64,000 nt of DNA from Nocardioides solisilvae. Its GTDB lineage: Bacteria; Actinomycetota; Actinomycetes; Propionibacteriales; Nocardioidaceae. How positions within the stretch are numbered: position 1 is the stretch's first letter; each line of letters begins with the position of its first letter. This document shows, one piece after another, positions 35,055 to 44,779 of this stretch. The position numbers and the translations under genes are program-made. The stretch is from the NCBI RefSeq assembly GCF_003194625.1, contig NZ_QHKX01000003.1, positions 434,001-498,000 of the forward strand. Reading direction: 5' to 3'. The notes under the pieces were generated by a model. That model was not told the origin of the DNA, searched no databases, and saw nothing but the letters and a program-made list of their open reading frames with translations.

Positions 35055-35348
35055 TCAGGGCCGCGGTTCGGTCCCGGGGGCGTCCTCGCCGAGGGTCTGG
35101 GTCGACTCCGCGCGCGTCCCGGAGGGGTCGTCGGTCCGCTCGGCGGACTCCTCGAGGATCACCCGGGCCTGGGCCTCGGGGTCCTCGCTGCCCACCGCCT
35201 GCTCCTCGGGCAGGAGCTCGGCGCGCTGGTCCACGTCGCGCTGGTCCACGTCGTGCGGGTCCACGTCGTGCGGGTCCACGTCGGGCCGGGCCGAGCCGGC
35301 CTGCTCGGAGTCGTGCCGGGCGTCGTCTGACGGGGTCTGCTCGCTCAT
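35055..35348 (-). CDS. Small acidic protein with DVDxx repeats
   Basis: 97 residues, strongly acidic and without hydrophobic segments, so it is cytoplasmic and probably disordered in its N-terminal half. Residues 22-41 are four five-residue units (DVDPH, DVDPH, DVDQR, DVDQR) encoded by a 15-base tandem repeat. The second half (AELLPEEQAVGSEDPEAQAR) resembles small actinobacterial proteins of unknown role. ATG 35348 lies divergent from the acyl-CoA ligase gene. Function unknown. Confidence 0.65.
   Translation of the reverse strand: MSEQTPSDDARHDSEQAGSARPDVDPHDVDPHDVDQRDVDQRAELLPEEQAVGSEDPEAQARVILEESAERTDDPSGTRAESTQTLGEDAPGTEPRP
35229..35288. repeat. Four tandem 15-base units inside the acidic protein gene
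   Basis: Units of GTCCACGTCG followed by five variable bases occur four times in a row; the second and third are identical. The unit is a multiple of three, so copy changes keep the frame. Confidence 0.85.
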
Positions 35349-35466
35349 GGCAGCCCCGTACCTTGCGCGGAGCGCCCACAAACCCTTGTCGGGTACGCCG
35401 AAGCGCTTGCGGACATACCCGGGGCAGGTGAGACTCACGTCACACCCGATCCCCCGGAGGAGCAAC

Positions 35467-37311
35467 ATGACCGACGTCCTGGCCGAGCGCGACCGCATCG
35501 AGAAGCAGGTAGCGGGCCGCACCCTCATCGACTCACTGGCCGACACGGTCGAGCGCTTCGGCGACGAGCCGGCGTACTCGGACCGCAACCGCGTCGAGGA
35601 GGGCTGGCGCACGCTGACCTGGCGGGAGACCCGCGAGCTCGCCCTCGACGTCGCCGAGGGACTTGCCGCGATGGGCGTCCAGCCGGGCGACCCGGTCGCC
35701 GTGATGGCGAGCAACCGGATCGAGCACGCCGTCGCCGACATGGGCGCGGTCCACGCCGCGGCCGTCCCGATGTCGATCTACCAGACCCTCTCCCCCGAGC
35801 AGGTCTCCTTCGTCGCCCAGCACTCGGGCACCAAGGTCGCGATCCTCGAGACCGACGACCACCTCGGCCGGTGGAAGTCCGCCCTCGACGCCGACGCCGA
35901 CATCCGGGTCGTGCTGATCGACGCCCCCTCCCCCGGTGGCGACCGCTTCTCGACCTGGGACGAGCTGGTCGCGGCCGGCCGCGCCCGCCGCGCCGAGAAC
36001 CCCGGCGAGCTCGAGGAGCGCCACCAGGCCCTCACCCCCGAGAGCCCGGCCACGATCCTCTACACCTCCGGCACCACCGGCAACCCCAAGGGCGTCGTCC
36101 TCACCCACCACAACGTGCAGTTCGAGGCGGTGAGCACGCTGGAGGCCGCGGGGCTGCTCGAGGAGCGCCAGAAGCAGATCAGCTACCTGCCGCTGGCCCA
36201 CATCGCCGAGCGGATCCTCGGCGTCTACGGCCCGCAGATGCAGGGCAGCCACCAGTACTGCATCGCCGACCCCTCGCTGCTGCTGGCGACGCTGGGCGAG
36301 GTGCACCCGACGGCCTTCTTCGGCGTCCCGCGGGTCTGGGAGAAGATCCAGACCGGCATCTCGGCCAAGCTCGCGGCCGACCCGAACCCCGACAACGTCA
36401 AGATGGTCCAGGAGTCGATGGCCGCCGGACTGGCCTGGGTGGAGGCCCAGGAGGTCGGCGGCACGATGACCCCCGAGATCGAGGAGGCCTACCGCAAGGC
36501 CGACGAGGCGATCCTGGGCTTCCTCAAGCTGCTGCTGGGCCTCGACCAGGTCCGCTGGGCCGGCTCGGCGTCGGCCCCCATGCCGGTGGAGACGACCCGC
36601 TTCATGGCAGGCCTGGGGCTCAAGGTGTACGACGTCTACGGGATGACCGAGACCTGCGGCGCGGTCACCGCCAACGGGCCGGGCGGCTTCCGGATGGGCA
36701 CGGTGGGTCGCGCCACCCCCGGCATGGAGGTGACGCTCGGCGACGACGGCGAGGTGCTGGTGCGCGGACCGGTCAACACGCCGGGCTACCACAAGCAGGA
36801 CGACGCGACCCGTGCGCTGATCGACGAGGACGGCTGGCTGCACACGGGCGACATCGGGACCATCGACGAGGACGGCTTCGTCTCGATCGTGGACCGCAAG
36901 AAGGAGCTGATCATCACCTCGCAGGGCAAGAACATCGCGCCCTCCAACATCGAGAACTACCTCAAGGAGTCCCCGATCATCGGCCACGCGATGGCCATCG
37001 GCGACGGTCGGCCCTACGTCGTGGCGGTGCTGACCCTGGACGGCGAGGTCGCCCCCGTGGTGGCCCAGCAGATGGGCCTGGAGTTCACCGACCTCGCCGA
37101 CCTCGCGTCGAGGCCGGAGATCCGGGCGATGGCCCAGCAGGCCGTCGACAAGGCCAACGAGCGGCTCTCGCGCCCCGAGCAGGTCAAGGCGTTCGAGCTC
37201 CTGGGCACCGAGTGGACCGCGGAGTCCGAGGAGCTCACCCCGACGCTCAAGCTCAAGCGGCGCGTGGTGAACCGCAAGTACTCCGACCTGGTCGACCGCC
37301 TCTACGCCTGA
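35467..37311 (+). CDS. Long-chain acyl-CoA synthetase (FadD15-like AMP-dependent ligase)
   Basis: Activates fatty acids to acyl-CoA with ATP. 614 residues. Seen: the P-loop ILYTSGTTGNPKGVVLTH, the FFGVPRVWEKI segment, DVYGMTETCG, the hinge DRKKELIITSQGKNIAPSNIE and the catalytic lysine in LTPTLKLKRRVVNRKY. These fit the FadD15/FACL family. The ATG at 35467 follows CCCGGAGGAGC at an ideal distance. It is a single gene between a divergent small protein and a perfect 17-bp hairpin. A GTGAG-A-CTCAC palindrome (35428-35438) upstream may be an operator. Confidence 0.94.
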   Translation: MTDVLAERDRIEKQVAGRTLIDSLADTVERFGDEPAYSDRNRVEEGWRTLTWRETRELALDVAEGLAAMGVQPGDPVAVMASNRIEHAVADMGAVHAAAVPMSIYQTLSPEQVSFVAQHSGTKVAILETDDHLGRWKSALDADADIRVVLIDAPSPGGDRFSTWDELVAAGRARRAENPGELEERHQALTPESPATILYTSGTTGNPKGVVLTHHNVQFEAVSTLEAAGLLEERQKQISYLPLAHIAERILGVYGPQMQGSHQYCIADPSLLLATLGEVHPTAFFGVPRVWEKIQTGISAKLAADPNPDNVKMVQESMAAGLAWVEAQEVGGTMTPEIEEAYRKADEAILGFLKLLLGLDQVRWAGSASAPMPVETTRFMAGLGLKVYDVYGMTETCGAVTANGPGGFRMGTVGRATPGMEVTLGDDGEVLVRGPVNTPGYHKQDDATRALIDEDGWLHTGDIGTIDEDGFVSIVDRKKELIITSQGKNIAPSNIENYLKESPIIGHAMAIGDGRPYVVAVLTLDGEVAPVVAQQMGLEFTDLADLASRPEIRAMAQQAVDKANERLSRPEQVKAFELLGTEWTAESEELTPTLKLKRRVVNRKYSDLVDRLYA

Positions 37312-37319
37312 CCCACCCC

Positions 37320-37365
37320 AGCACCGGACCAGAGTAATCCGAGCGATCTACTCTGGTCCGGTGCT
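37320..37365 (+). terminator. Perfect 17-bp hairpin after the acyl-CoA ligase gene
   Basis: AGCACCGGACCAGAGTA pairs without mismatch with TACTCTGGTCCGGTGCT across a 12-base loop, beginning nine bases after the stop. No T tract follows. The length and symmetry would also suit a protein-binding site for the next unit. Confidence 0.65.
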
Positions 37366-37570
37366 TGTGCGTCTCGGGGGCGCGCACCGCACGGACGACC
37401 CAGGAACAGGAGGAGCAGCGTGGAGCAGGACCCCGGGGCAGCCCCCGCCCCGCGCAGGAGCGGCGCTCCCGTCGCCGTGGAGGTAAATCGTCCGGGCGGC
37501 CGAGCGTGGGCGTTCGGGGCTCGGGGTAAACCCTGATGCGCTCTCGTCAACACGGTGCTCCACTGGCGGG
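37366..37570. other. Intergenic stretch with one possible 38-codon frame
   Basis: Between the hairpin and the broken MMPL gene. A frame from GTG 37420 to TGA 37536 follows a strong ribosome-binding site (AGGAGGAGC) but reads EQDPGAAPAPRRSGAPVAVE and resembles no family. It may be the truncated start of a lost regulator, since MMPL genes often have a TetR or MarR neighbour. Nothing else is recognisable. Confidence 0.25.
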
Positions 37571-39619
37571 ATGCACCGACAGCTCGCCGGCCGGCTCACC
37601 GGCCCCGTGACGAAGTGGCTCGTGGTCGCCCTCTAGCTGGGGCTCACCGTCGGCTCCTCGGCCTTCGCCGCCAAGCTGGTGGACGAGCAGGACAACCAGG
37701 CCAGCTCGTGGCTCCCGGAGAGCGCGGAGTCGACCCGCGCGCTCGAGGAGCTCACCGCCTTCCAGGATCCCGACGCCATCCCGACGGTGCTGGTCTACGA
37801 GCGGGCCGAGGGCCTCACCGGGGCGGACGTGGCCGCGGCGACGGCGCAGGTCGAGGAGATCGCCCGGCTGGCCGCGGTCGAGGGCGAGGTGGTCGGCCCG
37901 ATCCCCTCGGAGGACGGCGCGGCGATGCAGACGGTCCTCACCGTCAACGTCGGCCCCGAGGGGTGGAACCTCATGCCCGACGTCGCCAACGACCTGCGCG
38001 AGATCGCGGCGATCGACGGGGTGGACGTCCACGTCGCCGGACCCGGCGGCCAGGCCGCGGACTCGGCCGAGGCGTTCGGCGGCATCGACACCACCCTGCT
38101 CCTGGCCACCCTCTCGGTGGTCGTCGTGATCCTGCTGCTCACCTACCGCAGCCCCGTCCTGTGGGTGCTGCCGATCGTCTGCGCCGGGGTGGCGCTCTTC
38201 GGCGCGCAGGCCCTCATCTACTTCCTGGCGCGCTACGCCGACCTCACCGTCAACGGGCAGAGCTACGCGATCCTCACCATCCTCGTGATCGGCGCGGGGA
38301 CCGACTACGCCCTGCTCCTCGTCGCGCGCTACCGGGAGGAGCTGCGCCGGCACGCCGACCGGCACGAGGCGATGGCGTTCGCGCTGCACCGGGCCGCCCC
38401 CGCGATCCTCGCCAGCGCCGGGACGGTCACCCTCGAGATCTGCCTCGTGGTGGCCGAGATGAACTCGACCGCCGGGCTGGGACCCGTGGCCGCGATCGGC
38501 ATCGCCGTCACCTTCCTGGTCCAGGTCACGCTGCTCCCCGCCCTGCTGGTGGTCTGCGGGCGCTGGGTCTTCTGGCCGAAGGTCCCCACTTTCGGCTCGC
38601 CCGAGCCGACGAGGACCGGGATCTGGGCGCGGGTCGGCCGGGCGATCCAGCCGCGGCCGCGCCGGGTCTGGGCCGTCACGACCCTGCTGCTGGGCGTGGC
38701 CTGCCTCGGGCTCTTCCGGCTCGACACCTCCGGCCTGTCCACCGAGGACTCCTACACCGAGGAGTTCAGCTCGATCACCGGCCAGCGGGCTCGAGGAGCC
38801 CGCGGAGCCCGTGGTGCGCGACGGCGTCGCGTTCGTCGAGGCGGTCGTCACCCACGACGTCTCCTCCCCCGAGGCGTTCGCCGTCGTGGAGGACGTGCGG
38901 GCGGCGACGCACGCCGTGCCGGGGGCCGACGCCCTGGTCGGCGGGGGCTCGGCGTTCTACCTCGACACCAAGGAGGCGTCGGCCCGGGACAACCGCGTGA
39001 TCATCCCGACCATCCTGGCGGTGGTCTTCGTGATCCTCGGCTGCTGCTCCGGGCGCTGCTCTCGCCGCTGGTCCTGGTCGCGACGGTGGTGCTCTCCTTC
39101 GGGGCGGCCATGGGGATCTCGGCCGTGGTCTTCGAGCAGGTCTTCGGCTTCGCCGGCTCCGACCCCTCGTTCCCGCTCTTCGCCTTCGTCTTCCTGGTCG
39201 CGCTCGGCATCGACTACAACATCTTCCTGATGACCCGGGTCCGCGAGGAGACGCTCGCCTCCGACACCCGCACGGGCTCCCTGGTCGCGCTCACCTCGAC
39301 CGGCGGCGTCATCACCTCGGCCGGCCTCGTGCTGGCGGCGACGTTCCTGGTCCTCGGCACGATCCCGGTCGTCTTCCTCGCTGAGCTCGGCTTCGCGGTG
39401 GCGCTCGGGGTCGTCCTCGACACGATGGTCGTGCGCTCGGTGCTGGTCACGGCGATCAACCTCGACCTCGGCGCACGCATCTGGTGGCCCAGCCGGCTCG
39501 ACCGGTCGCGGGAGCCGCAGGACCCGGCGGACGGACGCCGTACGCCGCCGGCTCAGCGCAGCGCGAGCGCCTCGCAGGGCGCCGTGAGCTCGGCGGGGCA
39601 GACCTCGTCGAGCCCGTAG
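37571..39619 (+). pseudogene. Broken MMPL-family (RND-type) transporter gene
   Basis: The text encodes most of an MMPL lipid/drug exporter but with three lesions. First, codon 22 after ATG 37571 is TAG (37634), inside the first membrane helix (KWLVVAL*LGLTVGSS). Second, near 38785-38790 the frame jumps and about 50 residues of the second outer loop are missing (ends ...SSITGQ, resumes LEEPAEPVVRDGVAFVE). Third, near 39040 one base is lost (ILG then LLLRALLSPLVLVATV in the next frame). Family marks remain: LVIGAGTDYALLLVARYREE and VALGIDYNIFLMTRVREE. The tail runs past the end of the convergent gene. Unless a sequencing error explains all three, it is not functional. Confidence 0.8.
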
Positions 39620-40578
39620 ACGCCGTCATGGACGACGGTGCGCGCGAGCGTCGCGCCCGTCACCGGGACCGGCTGGAGCAGGAACGCGGGGACTCCCTCG
39701 TAGTCGACCGCACCGGAGACCTCGGCGCCCGACATCAGGTCCACCGCGACCTCGGCCGCCCGGCGGGCCAGGTCGGGCAGGGGCTTGTAGACCGTCATCC
39801 CCTGCTCGCCAGCCACGATCCGGTGGACGGCGTCGAGCTGCGCGTCCTGGCCGGTGAGGAACGGCGCGTCCCGCCCGAGGCCGAGCGACGCGAAGGCCGC
39901 GGCCACGCCCCCGGCCTGCGTGTCGTTGGCGGCCACGACCGCGTCCACGTCCCGGAGCCCGCGCCGGCCCAGGCCCTCCACGAACTCCCGCGCCTCCTGC
40001 TCGCCCCACGTGTCGGGGGCGAGGTCGTCCACCACCCGCACGTCGGCCGCCGACAGCACCTCGTCGAGCGCCGAGCGGATCGCCCCGGCGTTGGCGTCGC
40101 CCCGCGCGCCGTCGACCACCACGACCCGGGCCCGACGCCCGACCGCGTCGACCACCGACTCGCCCATCTGCCGACCGATCTCGCCCGGGTCGACGGAGAC
40201 GAACCAGTCCGCCCCGGCGACGTACCGGTCGTAGGCGACCACCGGGACGTCCCCGGTGGCCAGCACCATCCGCTCGCCCGCCTCGGAGTCCACGGCGTTG
40301 AGCACCACGACGTCGGCCCCGGCCTCGAGCGCCTCCTCCAGCTGCGCCTCCTGGCGGGCCGCGTCCTGCTCGGCGTTGAAGGTGAGGTAGTCGCAGCCCC
40401 GGCACGTCTCCTCGACGTGCTCGCGGAAGACGGGCTCGTCCACCAGCTCCCAGCGGTCCGCCTGGGTCGAGGCGAGCAGGAAGGCGACCACCGCGCGGTC
40501 CGGCTTCACGCACGCCGAGAGCGCGGCGCACAGGGCGAGGCACAACCCCAGCGCGAGCAGCCTCCTGGGCGTGGGCAC
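39553..40578 (-). CDS. Sugar-binding (XylF/RbsB-like) lipoprotein, no transporter nearby
   Basis: 341 residues from GTG 40578, which follows GAGAGGAG at the right distance; a signal peptide (LLALGLCLALCAALSAC) with lipobox LSAC follows. The mature part is a periplasmic-binding fold of the ribose/xylose type: QEAQLEEALEAGADVVVLNA, VPVVAYDRYVAGADWFVSVD, DVDAVVAANDTQAGGVAAA, PFLTGQDAQLDAVHRIVAGE. It should capture a monosaccharide for an ABC importer, but no permease or ATPase lies in the window. A longer in-frame start at 40647 has no signal-peptide logic. Confidence 0.85.
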   Translation of the reverse strand: MPTPRRLLALGLCLALCAALSACVKPDRAVVAFLLASTQADRWELVDEPVFREHVEETCRGCDYLTFNAEQDAARQEAQLEEALEAGADVVVLNAVDSEAGERMVLATGDVPVVAYDRYVAGADWFVSVDPGEIGRQMGESVVDAVGRRARVVVVDGARGDANAGAIRSALDEVLSAADVRVVDDLAPDTWGEQEAREFVEGLGRRGLRDVDAVVAANDTQAGGVAAAFASLGLGRDAPFLTGQDAQLDAVHRIVAGEQGMTVYKPLPDLARRAAEVAVDLMSGAEVSGAVDYEGVPAFLLQPVPVTGATLARTVVHDGVYGLDEVCPAELTAPCEALALR

Positions 40579-40656
40579 GGCGGGGCTCCTCTCGGCGCGG
40601 GCGGACGGGTCGCCCGGGACGCTAGCGCAGCCCGCGCCGCCGCGCACCCGGCGGTG

Positions 40657-41199
40657 TCACTCGAACGGGAGGAACCCGTCGCCCTCGGGACAGGTCCCCC
40701 CGACCTGGAGGTCGCGGCTCGAGGCGAACGCTCCCCACCGCCCGATCTCGAGACCGGCGAGCGGACCCTCGTCGCGGGGGAAGACCGCCGTGACCCGGTC
40801 GCCGTCGACCTCGGCCTCGAGGTCCAGCTGCACCTGGGCGTAGTCCTCGAACACGGTGACCAGCTGGCCCACCTGCTCGCCGTCGCGGAAGACCAGGTTG
40901 AGCTGCGCCTGCGCCACCCCCTCGTCGTCGGCGACCTGGACGCCGAAGTCGAACTGGTCGGACGCCGGGACCTCGTGGCCCTCCCACGTCACCGTGAGGT
41001 CGTCCTCGGTCGCCACCACCGTCGCCGTGCCTGGTCCAGACCCCTCGAGCTGGCAGGAGACCTCGACGGTCCCCGCGTCGCCCGCCTCCGTCGCGTCCCC
41101 CGACCCGCTGCACCCGACCAGCCCGGCCGACAGCACGACCGCCGCCGCGGCGGCACGACAGCGCCGGATCCCCCGCAGGCCCCGCACCGTGGTCCTCAC
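40657..41199 (-). CDS. Putative lipoprotein coupled to guaA
   Basis: 180 residues from GTG 41199, which overlaps the guaA stop as GTGA. A twin-basic start and hydrophobic stretch end in the lipobox LVGC ([18 protein letters not shown]). The mature part is a small beta-rich domain ([19 protein letters not shown] ... [19 protein letters not shown]). No family recognised. Co-translation with guaA is odd for a lipoprotein and probably reflects compact packing. Confidence 0.75.
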   Translation of the reverse strand: MRTTVRGLRGIRRCRAAAAAVVLSAGLVGCSGSGDATEAGDAGTVEVSCQLEGSGPGTATVVATEDDLTVTWEGHEVPASDQFDFGVQVADDEGVAQAQLNLVFRDGEQVGQLVTVFEDYAQVQLDLEAEVDGDRVTAVFPRDEGPLAGLEIGRWGAFASSRDLQVGGTCPEGDGFLPFE

Positions 41200-42782
41200 T
41201 CCCACTCGATCGTGCCCGGGGGCTTCGAGGTGATGTCGACGGTGACCCTGTTGACCTCGGCCACCTCGTTGGTGATCCGGGTGGAGATCCGCTCCATCAC
41301 CTCGTAGGGCAGGCGGGCCCAGTCGGCGGTCATGGCGTCCTCGGAGGTGACCGGGCGCAGCACGACCGGGTGGCCGTAGGTGCGGCCGTCGCCCTGGACG
41401 CCGACCGAGCGGACGTCGGCGAGCAGCACCACCGGCATCTGCCAGATGTCGCGGTCCAGGCCGGCCCGGGTCAGCTCCTCGCGGGCGATGGCGTCGGCCT
41501 CGCGGAGCAGGTCGAGCCGCTCGCGGGTCACCTCGCCGATGATCCGGATCCCGAGGCCCGGGCCCGGGAAGGGCTGGCGCCAGACGATCTCCGACGGCAG
41601 GCCGAGCTGCTCCCCGACCTGGCGGACCTCGTCCTTGAAGAGGGTGCGCAGCGGCTCGACGAGCTCGAACTCGAGGTCGTCGGGGAGCCCGCCCACGTTG
41701 TGGTGGGACTTGATGTTGGAGGTGCCGGCACCGCCGCCGGACTCCACGACGTCGGGGTAAAGCGTGCCCTGGACCAGGAAGGCGACCTTGGCGCCCTCCT
41801 CGGCGGCGTTCTTCGCCAGCACGTCGGCCTCGGCCGCCTCGAAGACCCGGATGAACTCGCGGCCGATGACCTTGCGCTTCTCCTCGGGGTCGGTGACCCC
41901 GGCGAGGGCCGACATGAACCGCTCCTCGGCGTCGACGACGTGCAGGTTGACGCCGGTGGCGGCCACGAAGTCGCGCTCGACCTGCTCGGCCTCGCCCTTG
42001 CGGAGCAGGCCGTGGTCGACGAAGACGCAGTCGAGGCGGTCCCCGATCGCGCGCTGCACGAGCGCGGCGGCGACGGCGGAGTCGACACCGCCCGACAACC
42101 CGCAGATCGCGCGGCCGGTGTCACCGACCTGCTCGCGGATCCGCTCGATCTGCTCCTCCACGATGTTGACCATCGTCCAGGTCGGCCGGCAGCCCGCGAT
42201 CTCGTGCAGGAAGTGCTCGAGCACCCGCTGGCCGTGCTCGGAGTGGAGCACCTCGGGGTGCCACTGCACGCCCGCGAGGCGGCGCGAGGTGTCCTCGAAG
42301 GCCGCGACGGGGGTGACGTCGGTGGCGGCGAGCACGGTGAAGCCCTCGGGCGCCGACTGCACCGAGTCGCCGTGCGACATCCACACCTTGTGCTCCTCGG
42401 GGAGCTCGGCCAGCAGCGTGCCCGGCTCGACGACCCGGACCGGGGTCCGGCCGTACTCCCGGGCGCCGGTGTGGGCGACCTCGCCGCCGAGGCCCTGGGC
42501 CATCAGCTGGAAGCCGTAGCACATGCCGAAGGTCGGGACCCCGGCGTCGAAGAGGGAGGTGTCCAGCGAGGGCGCGCCCTCGGCGTACACGCTGGACGGG
42601 CCGCCGGAGAGGATGATCGCGGCCGGCTTGCGGGCGAGCATCTCGGCGACCGGCATGGTGTGCGGCACGATCTCGGAGTAGACCCGGGCCTCGCGGACGC
42701 GGCGGGCGATCAGCTGCGCGTACTGCGCCCCGAAGTCGACCACCAGGACCAGGTCGTGCTCAGCGGCAGCAGGCGCAGTCAT
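41196..42782 (-). CDS. guaA: GMP synthase (glutamine-hydrolysing)
   Basis: Converts XMP to GMP with glutamine and ATP. 528 residues. The class I amidotransferase half has the catalytic cysteine in [18 protein letters not shown] and the His-Glu in [14 protein letters not shown]. The synthetase half has the PP-loop [16 protein letters not shown] and ends with [10 protein letters not shown] as usual. ATG 42782. The guaB and guaB3 genes lie 7 kb away on the same strand, completing GMP synthesis in this region. Confidence 0.97.
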   Translation of the reverse strand: MTAPAAAEHDLVLVVDFGAQYAQLIARRVREARVYSEIVPHTMPVAEMLARKPAAIILSGGPSSVYAEGAPSLDTSLFDAGVPTFGMCYGFQLMAQGLGGEVAHTGAREYGRTPVRVVEPGTLLAELPEEHKVWMSHGDSVQSAPEGFTVLAATDVTPVAAFEDTSRRLAGVQWHPEVLHSEHGQRVLEHFLHEIAGCRPTWTMVNIVEEQIERIREQVGDTGRAICGLSGGVDSAVAAALVQRAIGDRLDCVFVDHGLLRKGEAEQVERDFVAATGVNLHVVDAEERFMSALAGVTDPEEKRKVIGREFIRVFEAAEADVLAKNAAEEGAKVAFLVQGTLYPDVVESGGGAGTSNIKSHHNVGGLPDDLEFELVEPLRTLFKDEVRQVGEQLGLPSEIVWRQPFPGPGLGIRIIGEVTRERLDLLREADAIAREELTRAGLDRDIWQMPVVLLADVRSVGVQGDGRTYGHPVVLRPVTSEDAMTADWARLPYEVMERISTRITNEVAEVNRVTVDITSKPPGTIEWE

Positions 42783-42822
42783 GGTCGCACTCTAGCGAGC
42801 CTCCCGCACCCGGAAATGCACC

Positions 42823-42857
42823 AGGGCCCGACCGGGGAGGGAGGTTGGTCGAGCCCT
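42823..42857 (-). terminator. Hairpin between the GMC oxidoreductase gene and guaA
   Basis: An 11-bp stem on the minus strand (AGGGCTCGACC / GGTCGGGCCCT, one U-G pair), 13-base loop. It lies 117 bases after the GMC stop and 41 bases before guaA, so it may end the upstream transcript or act as an attenuator for guaA. A second, weaker stem (CCCGGCA / TGCCGGG, 42894-42921) lies beside it. Confidence 0.45.
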
Positions 42858-42973
42858 GATCGTCCACGCCGCTCGGGACGCCCTGGACGAAGACCCGGCA
42901 GCTATGGGAGGGAGTGCCGGGCCTGCACTGGTGACAACGATGCACCACCGCGCAAAGTTACGCCGGGATTCGA

Positions 42974-44779
42974 CTATTTCTGCGCGAGCCTCTCGCTGCC
43001 CTGCGCCGCGCCCTGCCCCGCGCGCTGCCCCGCCGCGAGGGGCCGACCTCCCGACGTGACGGCGACCACGGGCAGCCGCAGCGCCGCGGGCGCGTGCTCG
43101 GGCACCGCCGGCCGGAGCGGCCGCACGGGCTCCACGGGTCGGTACCCCTCACCCAGGGCCGGCCGGGGGTCGACCTCGCCCTTGTTGGGCCACAGCGCCA
43201 TGGCGCGCTCGGCCTGCGCCGTGATGGTCAGCGACGGGTTCACCCCGAGGTTCGCCGAGATCGCCGACCCGTCGACGACGTGCACGCCCTCGTGGCCGTA
43301 GAGCCGCTGGTAGGGGTCGATGACGCCGGTCTCGGGCGAGTCGCCGATCGTGCAGCCGCCGATGAAGTGGGCGGTCAGCGGGCGCTCGAAGGGCTCGCCG
43401 ATGTTGCCGCCGGGAGTCCCGCCGATGGCCTTGGCCATCAGCCGGGCCGCCTCGTAGGCCTGCGGGATGTAGGTCGGGTTGGGCTCGCCGTGGCCCTGCC
43501 TGCTCGACATCCGCCAGCCGAGGGGCGTCCGCACCCGGATGGTGGTGATGGAGTTGTCGAGCGTCTGCATGACCAGCGCGATCACCGAGCGCTCCGACCA
43601 GTGCTTGAGGTCGTAGAGGTCGAGCGCGTTGGCCCGCTCCCGCCACATCTCCCGCAGCCAGGTCCGGACCCGCGACTCCCCCGGCACCGGGTCGGCGAGC
43701 ACGGTCTGCATGAGGGCCATCACGTTGCTGCCCCGGCCGTAGCGCACCGGCTCCACGTGGGTGTGATCGTCGGGGTGGAACGAGGAGGTGATCGCCACGC
43801 CGCGGCTGTAGTCGGTGGAGAGGTCGGGCGCCAGCGCTCCGAGGATCGCCTCGGAGTTGGTCCGCGCCAGCACGCCGAGCCGGTCTGAGACGTGCGGGAG
43901 GTCGCCGGTGGCCTTGAGCTGGTGCAGCAGCTTCTGGGTGCCGAGCGCGGCGGCGGAGAAGACCACCTGGTCGCAGGTGAACTCCTTGACGGCGCTGCGC
44001 CGCGAGAGCTTCGCCTTGGTCCAGCGCGCCTGGACCGTGTAGCCCCCGCCCGGCCGCGGGCGGACCCGGGTGACGGTAGTGAGCGGGTGGACGACGGCGC
44101 CCAGCTGCTCGGCGAGGTGCAGGTAGTTCTTCACCAGCGTGTTCTTGGCGTTGTGCCGGCACCCGGTCATGCACTCGCCGCAGCCGAGGCAGGCGTTCCG
44201 CGCCGGACCGGCCCCGCCGAAGTAGGGATCGGCGGACTCCTCCCCCGGTTCCTGCCCGGGCCCGCCGAAGAAGACCCCGACCGGGGTCGGGTGGAAGGTG
44301 TCGCCCACCCCCATCTCCTCGGCGACCCGCTGCATCACGTCGTCCGACGGGGTGCGCAGCGGGTTCTCGACCACGCCGAGCATCCGCTTGGCCTGGTCGT
44401 AGTACGGCGCCAGCTCGGCCTTCCAGTCGGTGATGTGCGACCACGACGGGTCGCGGTAGAAGGCGTCGAGCGGCTCGTAGAGCGTGTTGGCGTAGACCAG
44501 GGAGCCGCCGCCCACCCCCGCGCCGGCCAGGATCAGGCAGTTGCGCAGCACGTCGATCCGCTGGATGCCGTAGAGGCCGGCGGCCGGCATGTAGAGGTAG
44601 CGCTTGAGGTCGAACGACGTGGAGGCGAAGTCGGCGTCGGTGAACCGGGCCCCGGCCTCGAGCACGCCGACCCGGTAGCCCTTCTCCGAGAGCCGCAGCG
44701 CGCTCACCGAGCCGCCGAAGCCCGACCCGATGACCAGGACGTCGTAGTGCATCGGGGTGCGGGCACCGGGACGGGCCAT
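42974..44779 (-). CDS. GMC-family FAD oxidoreductase (cholesterol-oxidase-like)
   Basis: 601 residues. The FAD-binding start YDVLVIGSGFGGSVSALRL, the GVGGGSLVYANTLYEP segment and the C-terminal FIGGCTIGDSPETGVIDPYQ and DGSAISANLGVNPSLTITA mark the cholesterol-oxidase branch of GMC oxidoreductases. The cysteine-rich segment NACLGCGECMTGCRHNAKNT looks like a ferredoxin-type cluster site and is typical of this subgroup. ATG 44779 shares a base with the stop of the dehydrogenase gene upstream (TGATG). The alcohol or sterol substrate is unknown. The last 80 residues (Ala/Pro/Arg-rich) are an extra tail. Confidence 0.88.
   Translation of the reverse strand: MARPGARTPMHYDVLVIGSGFGGSVSALRLSEKGYRVGVLEAGARFTDADFASTSFDLKRYLYMPAAGLYGIQRIDVLRNCLILAGAGVGGGSLVYANTLYEPLDAFYRDPSWSHITDWKAELAPYYDQAKRMLGVVENPLRTPSDDVMQRVAEEMGVGDTFHPTPVGVFFGGPGQEPGEESADPYFGGAGPARNACLGCGECMTGCRHNAKNTLVKNYLHLAEQLGAVVHPLTTVTRVRPRPGGGYTVQARWTKAKLSRRSAVKEFTCDQVVFSAAALGTQKLLHQLKATGDLPHVSDRLGVLARTNSEAILGALAPDLSTDYSRGVAITSSFHPDDHTHVEPVRYGRGSNVMALMQTVLADPVPGESRVRTWLREMWRERANALDLYDLKHWSERSVIALVMQTLDNSITTIRVRTPLGWRMSSRQGHGEPNPTYIPQAYEAARLMAKAIGGTPGGNIGEPFERPLTAHFIGGCTIGDSPETGVIDPYQRLYGHEGVHVVDGSAISANLGVNPSLTITAQAERAMALWPNKGEVDPRPALGEGYRPVEPVRPLRPAVPEHAPAALRLPVVAVTSGGRPLAAGQRAGQGAAQGSERLAQK

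Noticed and set aside
37420-37536. A 38-codon gene with a strong ribosome-binding site
   Set aside because: No recognisable family, low-complexity Pro/Arg/Ala composition; kept only as a possible regulator stub.
42760-42948. A 62-codon minus-strand frame before guaA
   Set aside because: It covers hairpins, has no ribosome-binding site logic and overlaps the guaA start.
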